DNA from: Sphingobium sp. TKS
GTDB lineage: Bacteria > Pseudomonadota > Alphaproteobacteria > Sphingomonadales > Sphingomonadaceae
Length of the DNA: 64,000 nt
Assembly: GCF_001563265.1 (NCBI RefSeq)
Contig: NZ_CP005086.1
Location: forward strand, 124,001-188,000
Reading direction: 5' to 3'
Below are positions 60,481-64,000 of the stretch, one piece after another. The notes beneath the pieces are model-generated. The model ran no database searches and was not told the DNA's origin. It saw nothing but the letters and a program-made list of their open reading frames with translations. The translations under genes were made by a program, and so were the position numbers. How positions within the stretch are numbered: position 1 is the first letter of the stretch; every line of letters starts with the position of its first letter.

Positions 60481-60756
60481 ATGAACAATAGCGCAATCGC
60501 CGAAGCCATTGCTAGCGAGCATGGCCTCACCAAGACCGACGCCCGTACCTATGTCGATGCGGTGTTCACCGCTATCGCCGACGCCGCCGCCAATGGCAAC
60601 GAAGTGAGCCTGAACGGCTTCGGGAAATTCAAGGTCAAGGACAGCCCGGCTCGTGAAGGCCGCAATCCGGCCAACGGGGAAACCATCCAGATCGCCGCGT
60701 CCAAGAAGCTGACCTTCACGCCTGCCAAGGCGGTCAAAGATCAGTTGAACGGCTGA
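60481..60756 (+). CDS. HU-family DNA-binding protein
   Basis: A 91-residue histone-like protein: 'NNSAIAEAIASEHGLTKTDA' starts the helical dimerisation half, and the DNA-binding arm reads 'GFGKFKVKDSPAREGRNPAN' then 'GETIQIAASKKLTFTPAKAV', with the proline tip in 'RNPANGE'. It bends and compacts DNA and often assists replication origins and recombination. ATG with AGGAGAG eight bases upstream. The second nucleoid-type protein in the module after the H1-tailed MucR homologue. Confidence 0.93.
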   Translation: MNNSAIAEAIASEHGLTKTDARTYVDAVFTAIADAAANGNEVSLNGFGKFKVKDSPAREGRNPANGETIQIAASKKLTFTPAKAVKDQLNG

Positions 60757-60808
60757 TTTTTGTGTGGGCGCCGTCGGACGCGGCGGCGCTCCATCACCCA
60801 TCAAAGAA

Positions 60809-60838
60809 TGTCACTTTTTCTGGCCCGCTAAAGTGACA
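60809..60838. promoter_or_regulatory. inverted TGTCACTTT operator-like pair
   Basis: TGTCACTTT (60809-60817) and its exact reverse complement AAAGTGACA (60830-60838) are separated by 12 bp, giving centre-to-centre spacing of about two helical turns. The same 9-mer lies upstream of the HU gene. This is the typical look of a dimeric repressor site. Confidence 0.5.
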
Positions 60839-60978
60839 CGCCTGCCATTTCATATGCGGTTTTTTCGGCAGAGATAGTGAGCCCGCGAATGGCGGTAGCA
60901 AGAATAGCGGCCAGTAATGAACGACCTCGGCGCGCCGATTCCTTCCGGGCGCGGCGGATCGAGCGATCACTGCCAAAC

Positions 60979-61010
60979 TTATCCACATTCCTTTCACCAT
61001 CTTATCCACA
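60979..61010. promoter_or_regulatory. two DnaA boxes
   Basis: TTATCCACA occurs at 60979-60987 and again at 61002-61010, both exact matches to the consensus DnaA box and in the same orientation, 23 bp apart (about two helical turns). Two perfect copies this close are unlikely by chance in GC-rich DNA and point to DnaA-dependent replication or regulation. No replication initiator gene is visible beside them. Confidence 0.6.
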
Positions 61011-61226
61011 GACGGTACTTCGGGAACGATAGCAGCACCCAAACAATTGAATCGGCAAAGCGGCCGACGAAGAAACAGCATTGTGGTCCTGACCGAAGCC
61101 GGGTCGCTGCTGGCGAAGGATACGCGGAATCGCGTTTATGTATATGAAAGAAACGACTTTGTCTCTGCCGCGAACCACCGGCTAGGCGCCGCTGGCTTGT
61201 GATATCTCTTCGTCCCACGCCAGTTC

Positions 61227-61245
61227 GTGCAACAGCGTGTTGCAC
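61227..61245. repeat. palindrome after the toxin gene
   Basis: GTGCAACA (61227-61234) and TGTTGCAC (61238-61245) are perfect inverted arms with a 3-base centre. It lies 17 bp after the end of the minus-strand toxin gene. It could end that transcript or bind a protein. No U-run follows. Confidence 0.45.
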
Positions 61246-61261
61246 AATTACGGGTCCACGC

Positions 61262-62131
61262 TCATCCAGCCTGCGGATCGAAGCCTATCGCCTTTAGCCA
61301 CGCCACAACCTGACCAAAGGCATCCTGCTGCCACTCGTCTGGGCTGCGATCATCGAGGATATCAGAGTTTTCAACGAAACGGCGGACGCTGGTGGGCCCG
61401 AAATCATCCGGTCGGCGGAATTTACCTGCGATTTTAAAATAGCCGTCTACTGCGCTCTGCTCGTGGAGGAGCGGCTTGCAGGCTTCCGCCAGCGCCTCGA
61501 TACCGTCCGGATAATTTCGAACCGAATAATAAATGTCGTATCCGTCCTTGGGCTTATTCCGGCCATCAAGGGCGTGGCCTTTCATCGCCAACAACGCAGG
61601 TATGGATGCAACGGCGATCATCACTTTGTTGACGCCACCGCCAGGCATCGCTCCCTCGAGCGCTACCATTTCATAAAAGCGTGTGGCGAGATCTGCTCCA
61701 AACGCCCGTTGGGTGGCAAAGTCCGCTGTGAGTGCAGGCCGATTCTTTTCGATGACAGCGTCATAAGGACGCAAGAAATCGATGACGATCGTGATCGGGG
61801 CACCGCCATCGCCCGGATCGAAAGTCCGCTCCATCTGGAAATTCTTCAGATCTTCAACATGGGCATAACCCTGTTCCCGAAGCGCTTCTACCAATCCGAC
61901 ATATTGATCATCCGCAGCAAGCGCCTCAGCATCAAGGCTGAGGTCGATATCAGCCGTCCCGACATGCTTCATATCGCTTTCTTCAAGCAGCAACCAAGGG
62001 ACAGCGCCACCGATCACGGCAAACTTGCCCCGATAGCTACCAAGAGTTTGGCCGATTTCCACCAACACCGAACGAACGGCGTTACTGGTACGATCATCAT
62101 AGTCGGTGGCTGACTGCGGTTCCTGATTCAT
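61262..62131 (-). CDS. AbiEii/AbiGii-type nucleotidyltransferase toxin
   Basis: A 289-residue toxin of type IV toxin-antitoxin systems. The nucleotidyltransferase motif is 'FAVIGGAVPWLLLEES' followed by 'HVGTADIDLSLDAEALAA' with the metal-binding Asp pair; the later 'ITIVIDFLRPYD' supplies the third acid and 'LLAMKGHALDGRNKPKDGYD' the C-terminal catalytic Lys/Asp region. In studied members the enzyme transfers nucleotides to tRNA or another target and arrests growth. It overlaps the antitoxin gene by four bases. Confidence 0.85.
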   Translation of the reverse strand: MNQEPQSATDYDDRTSNAVRSVLVEIGQTLGSYRGKFAVIGGAVPWLLLEESDMKHVGTADIDLSLDAEALAADDQYVGLVEALREQGYAHVEDLKNFQMERTFDPGDGGAPITIVIDFLRPYDAVIEKNRPALTADFATQRAFGADLATRFYEMVALEGAMPGGGVNKVMIAVASIPALLAMKGHALDGRNKPKDGYDIYYSVRNYPDGIEALAEACKPLLHEQSAVDGYFKIAGKFRRPDDFGPTSVRRFVENSDILDDRSPDEWQQDAFGQVVAWLKAIGFDPQAG

Positions 62132-63198
62132 GAAGCCCGATGTAGGAGCTTTTGCCGAAGATGGGCAGCGGCTTCTTGCCCGCGATCCCCACCTTGCATC
62201 AAATCTAGATAGGTTTGCACAGGACTGGTTGCAATCCGTCCTTCGCCCACCGGTATGGCATCATCCAGAACCCCTTCTTCTTCCGGGACGACGATGATGA
62301 CGTTCGCACCCTTTGGCGCCTCGGTCGTTGCGAGAAGTTGGTCCAGCGCGGCCAGGCCCGCCTCATCGGCGTAGAAGTAATGATTGGGATGACGGGCAAA
62401 GGGAGACAGCCATTCAGCCGCCGAGAATGAGGCGAGCGCCACCTTGCCGTCGAGCGCGTCGAGACCTCGCAGTCGCTCAGCCAATCTACTGCCGTGGAGG
62501 GTGGTATGGCGCCTGAATTCCTCGCCCTGGGGCGGCCGGTAATTTTCCGCCCAGCTGTCGAGCAGATCCCCAGGCGCGCTCAGAAGCAGGCCGGCATCGG
62601 TCTGGTCGGCCCATCCTCTTTCCCGCAGTACAGAGCCGACATTGCTGACCAGACCGACGCTCACCTGGGCGGCCTCAGCAAGTTCCACCGTTCGCCAATT
62701 CCGGCCAGGCTCGGCCAGCAGTCGACGCAAAATGCGCGCCGATTTGGGCTGGTAAAGCGACCGCAACACCCGCCGCTCCGTTTCTGGACGCCCTGGAACT
62801 TCGCGCTCGATATACACGCTATCGAATGCGATCAGCGCATTACCCATGAAATCGAGATATCCAACCCGCTCATCCTTGCAAACGTCACGGGCTTGAGGCG
62901 ACAAGTAGGGCGCCATGACGATCGGTATGGCATCGCTATGCGCGTCCCGAAGGTAAGTACGCAGTTGACGGGCCGCGTCCCTCACGATCCTCGGCTGGCC
63001 ACTGCTTTTCACGTCCACCGCGAGATGGAGTGGCCTATCTGCGAAGCGGCCCTCGACACGTATGTCGATGCCTTTGTCGCTATTGCTTGGATCGTCGCGT
63101 AGAATCTCCTCAATCTCAACATTGGGGAGATTCGCCAGGAACAACTCGAGGCTACGGGCGGCTTCGCGCTCTGCGTTCACTATTTTATGCCTTTTCAT
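62128..63198 (-). CDS. AbiEi-type antitoxin with nuclease-like N-terminus
   Basis: A ~356-residue partner of the toxin. The centre has a winged helix ('KSARILRRLLAEPGRNWRTV', 'ELAEAAQVSVGLVSNVGSVL') as in AbiEi repressors. The N-terminal ~150 residues differ from ordinary ~200-280-residue antitoxins. 'KGIDIRVEGRFADRPLHLAV' and 'DVKSSGQPRIVRDAARQLRT' contain an Asp-x(n)-Asp-x-Lys pattern like a PD-(D/E)xK nuclease fold, followed by 'PIVMAPYLSPQARDVCKDER' and 'VGYLDFMGNALIAFD'. The start is uncertain: ATG 63198 or GTG 63243. It overlaps the toxin gene and heads the pair. Confidence 0.75.
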   Translation of the reverse strand: MKRHKIVNAEREAARSLELFLANLPNVEIEEILRDDPSNSDKGIDIRVEGRFADRPLHLAVDVKSSGQPRIVRDAARQLRTYLRDAHSDAIPIVMAPYLSPQARDVCKDERVGYLDFMGNALIAFDSVYIEREVPGRPETERRVLRSLYQPKSARILRRLLAEPGRNWRTVELAEAAQVSVGLVSNVGSVLRERGWADQTDAGLLLSAPGDLLDSWAENYRPPQGEEFRRHTTLHGSRLAERLRGLDALDGKVALASFSAAEWLSPFARHPNHYFYADEAGLAALDQLLATTEAPKGANVIIVVPEEEGVLDDAIPVGEGRIATSPVQTYLDLMQGGDRGQEAAAHLRQKLLHRAS

Positions 63199-63243
63199 CG
63201 ACACGTTGAATACGCCATTCCGGTGAAAATGGCAACGGTTCAC

Positions 63244-63520
63244 TAAAATCGCTATTTCAACAAAATGCTGAAGCTCATATTTTAATGAAATTCAATGATG
63301 ACGCCCGAGCCGGCCCGCGCGATACGGAGGCAGGGGCGGCGTCAGCGTCATACAAGGAGGAGACCGCCTCGACCTTAAGCGTTTCATGAAGTTTTCCGCA
63401 TCATCGTAGGGATTTACCCGCCGGCATCATCGATCCGGTGATGCATTTCGCAGACCGCACTCCCGAAAGCTGATTAAGTTCCATCGACTCGTCGGGAAAT
63501 TGCCTGAACGAAAGTTAATC
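63244..63520. other. intergenic region, no gene seen
   Basis: Upstream region of the antitoxin gene. It is AT-rich near 63244-63300, which could hold its promoter, then GC-rich with no supported frame. I see no clear palindrome of the type AbiEi binds. Confidence 0.4.
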
Positions 63521-63551
63521 TTGTTCGGTTCGTCGCAAAAAAGCGCTATAG
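63521..63551 (+). promoter_or_regulatory. promoter candidate for the small RNA
   Basis: TTGTTC (63521-63526) and GCTATA (63545-63550) are spaced 18 bp apart, a reasonable sigma-70-type pair. Transcription from here would start near 63557, exactly at the first GTGCGACCC module, and would run 78 bases to a strong terminator. Confidence 0.45.
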
Positions 63552-63556
63552 GAGTC

Positions 63557-63634
63557 GTGCGACCCGAAGGCTCTGGCTTATAGCTGAGAGACTTCTACTG
63601 ACCCGATTATCTTCATGATAGTCGGGTCATTTTT
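63557..63634 (+). ncRNA. candidate structured small RNA
   Basis: A ~78-nt transcript is predicted between a promoter-like pair and a strong terminator. It contains a long imperfect hairpin (about 63566-63595: GAAG/CTTC and CTCT/AGAG arms around TTATA) preceded by the 15-mer GTGCGACCCGAAGGC. A second, terminator-less copy of its two modules follows at 63649-63672, before the downstream gene. It could be a free small RNA, a leader or an antisense control RNA of a plasmid. I do not recognise an RNA family. Confidence 0.45.
63599..63634 (+). terminator. rho-independent terminator
   Basis: TGACCCGATTATC (63599-63611) and GATAGTCGGGTCA (63617-63629) form a 13-bp stem with one G-T wobble and a TTCAT loop, followed by TTTTT (63630-63634). 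This is a textbook intrinsic terminator on the plus strand. Confidence 0.85.
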
Positions 63635-63852
63635 AGTGCCGGACCGAGATAGCTGAGGTGCGACCCAAAGGCGAGCTTCTCGGCCCAGCTTCACCCTTTT
63701 ACATTTTACTTTGGTATTCCCCTAACTCGCTGCCTGGCTGACCATGGTTTGACGGTCAAGGGAACCGATCCACGAAGAAGTTCTGTCACATACGCCCCGA
63801 TGGCGTTTTCGCGCTGGGCCGCGCATGATCATTCGTCTTGGGTGGAGGGGCA

Positions 63853-64000
63853 ATGAACCGGCGATTCAGATGGGCAACGGCAGGAGCAACTCTTGTGACC
63901 GCCATGATCGGCGCGGCGTGCTCGCCTCTGCTGACATTCGACATGCTGGTTCCCAAGGATGACGGCGGCGTCAAAGTGGCGAGCGACATTTCCTATGGCG
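63853..64000 (+). CDS. lipoprotein alpha/beta hydrolase, N-terminal part (cut by right edge)
   Basis: The first ~49 residues are visible. A signal peptide with lipobox 'MIGAACS' is followed by 'PLLTFDMLVPKDDGG' and 'VKVASDISYG', the typical start of secreted carboxylesterase-like alpha/beta hydrolases where 'Gxx..YG' begins the core. GGAGGGG lies just before the ATG. The catalytic residues are beyond the window. Confidence 0.6.
   Translation, partial: MNRRFRWATAGATLVTAMIGAACSPLLTFDMLVPKDDGGVKVASDISYG

Larger units (their letters stand above)
60757..61261. other. gap with DnaA boxes and inverted repeats, no gene
   Basis: About 500 bp without a supported gene. It holds an inverted pair TGTCACTTT/AAAGTGACA (60809-60817 and 60830-60838), two perfect TTATCCACA DnaA boxes and a palindrome at 61227-61245. 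The minus-strand frame at 60794-61081 has no homology or ribosome-binding site. The combination of DnaA boxes next to HU is what a plasmid origin or its control region could look like. Confidence 0.5.

Noticed and set aside
60794..61081. 95-residue minus-strand frame in the gap after HU
   Set aside because: It overlaps the DnaA boxes and inverted repeats, has no ribosome-binding site and no similarity pattern.
1..64000. CRISPR array
   Set aside because: No regularly spaced direct repeats with unique spacers are visible on reading the window.

Overview
The window looks like a stretch of a sphingomonad genome (Sphingomonadaceae, Alphaproteobacteria). The reasons are the TonB-dependent receptors beside catabolic genes, a MucR/Ros-type regulator, the codon usage of GC-rich genes, and the mixture of oxygenases, SDRs and a VirB/VirD4 conjugation set. 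It could be a large catabolic plasmid or a chromosome carrying an integrated element; no replication initiator, relaxase or tyrosine integrase is visible to decide.

Layout. 1-2666: tail of a TonB-dependent receptor, an SDR and an MFS transporter, visibly less GC-rich than the rest. 2667-4690: an insertion-sequence graveyard, with a 725-bp IS3-type element that keeps 26-bp terminal repeats but has an IS30 transposase tail in its middle, a decapitated helix-turn-helix gene and three IS66 transposase tails. 4690-40368: a roughly 36-kb catabolic island. It holds a Rieske oxygenase, a SCOT-type CoA transferase, eight SDRs, three crotonase-fold enzymes, a GMC oxidoreductase, an acyl-CoA ligase, two P450s, a Rieske ferredoxin, a diflavin reductase, a TauD-type dioxygenase, a thiolase, an alpha/beta hydrolase and a LuxR-type regulator. 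A second long operon adds an IPMI/aconitase-type hydratase pair, an HMG-CoA-lyase-type enzyme, a type III CoA transferase, several accessory enzymes and a TonB-dependent receptor.

40369-42930: scar region with gene remnants, a 5'-truncated TauE/SafE permease and a serine recombinase. 42932-59739: conjugation module (SNase-like nuclease, CHC2/Toprim primase, KikA/TrbM, VirB1-B6 with an EexN-type lipoprotein, a VirB7-position protein, VirB8-B11, VirD4, an LPD7 protein, a MucR-like regulator with a histone-H1-like tail, a HIRAN protein). 59769-63243: a winged-helix protein, HU, a gap with two perfect DnaA boxes, and an AbiE-type toxin-antitoxin pair whose antitoxin carries a nuclease-like N-terminus. 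63244-64000: a candidate structured small RNA with a strong terminator, then the start of a lipoprotein alpha/beta hydrolase.

How the catabolic genes may work together (inference). The receptor imports a hydrophobic growth substrate. P450s, the Rieske oxygenase and the TauD enzyme hydroxylate it, and SDRs and the GMC enzyme oxidise the alcohols. A 6-oxocamphor-hydrolase-like crotonase, with its catalytic His/His/Asp set intact, could cut a cyclic 1,3-diketone. The acid formed would be CoA-activated and beta-oxidised. The hydratase/CoA-transferase/HMGL-type block would process a branched C5-C6 dicarboxylate to acetyl-CoA plus pyruvate or acetoacetate, and the SCOT enzyme and thiolase could finish acetoacetate. 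This fits a cyclic terpenoid-like or alicyclic substrate, but the sequence does not name it.
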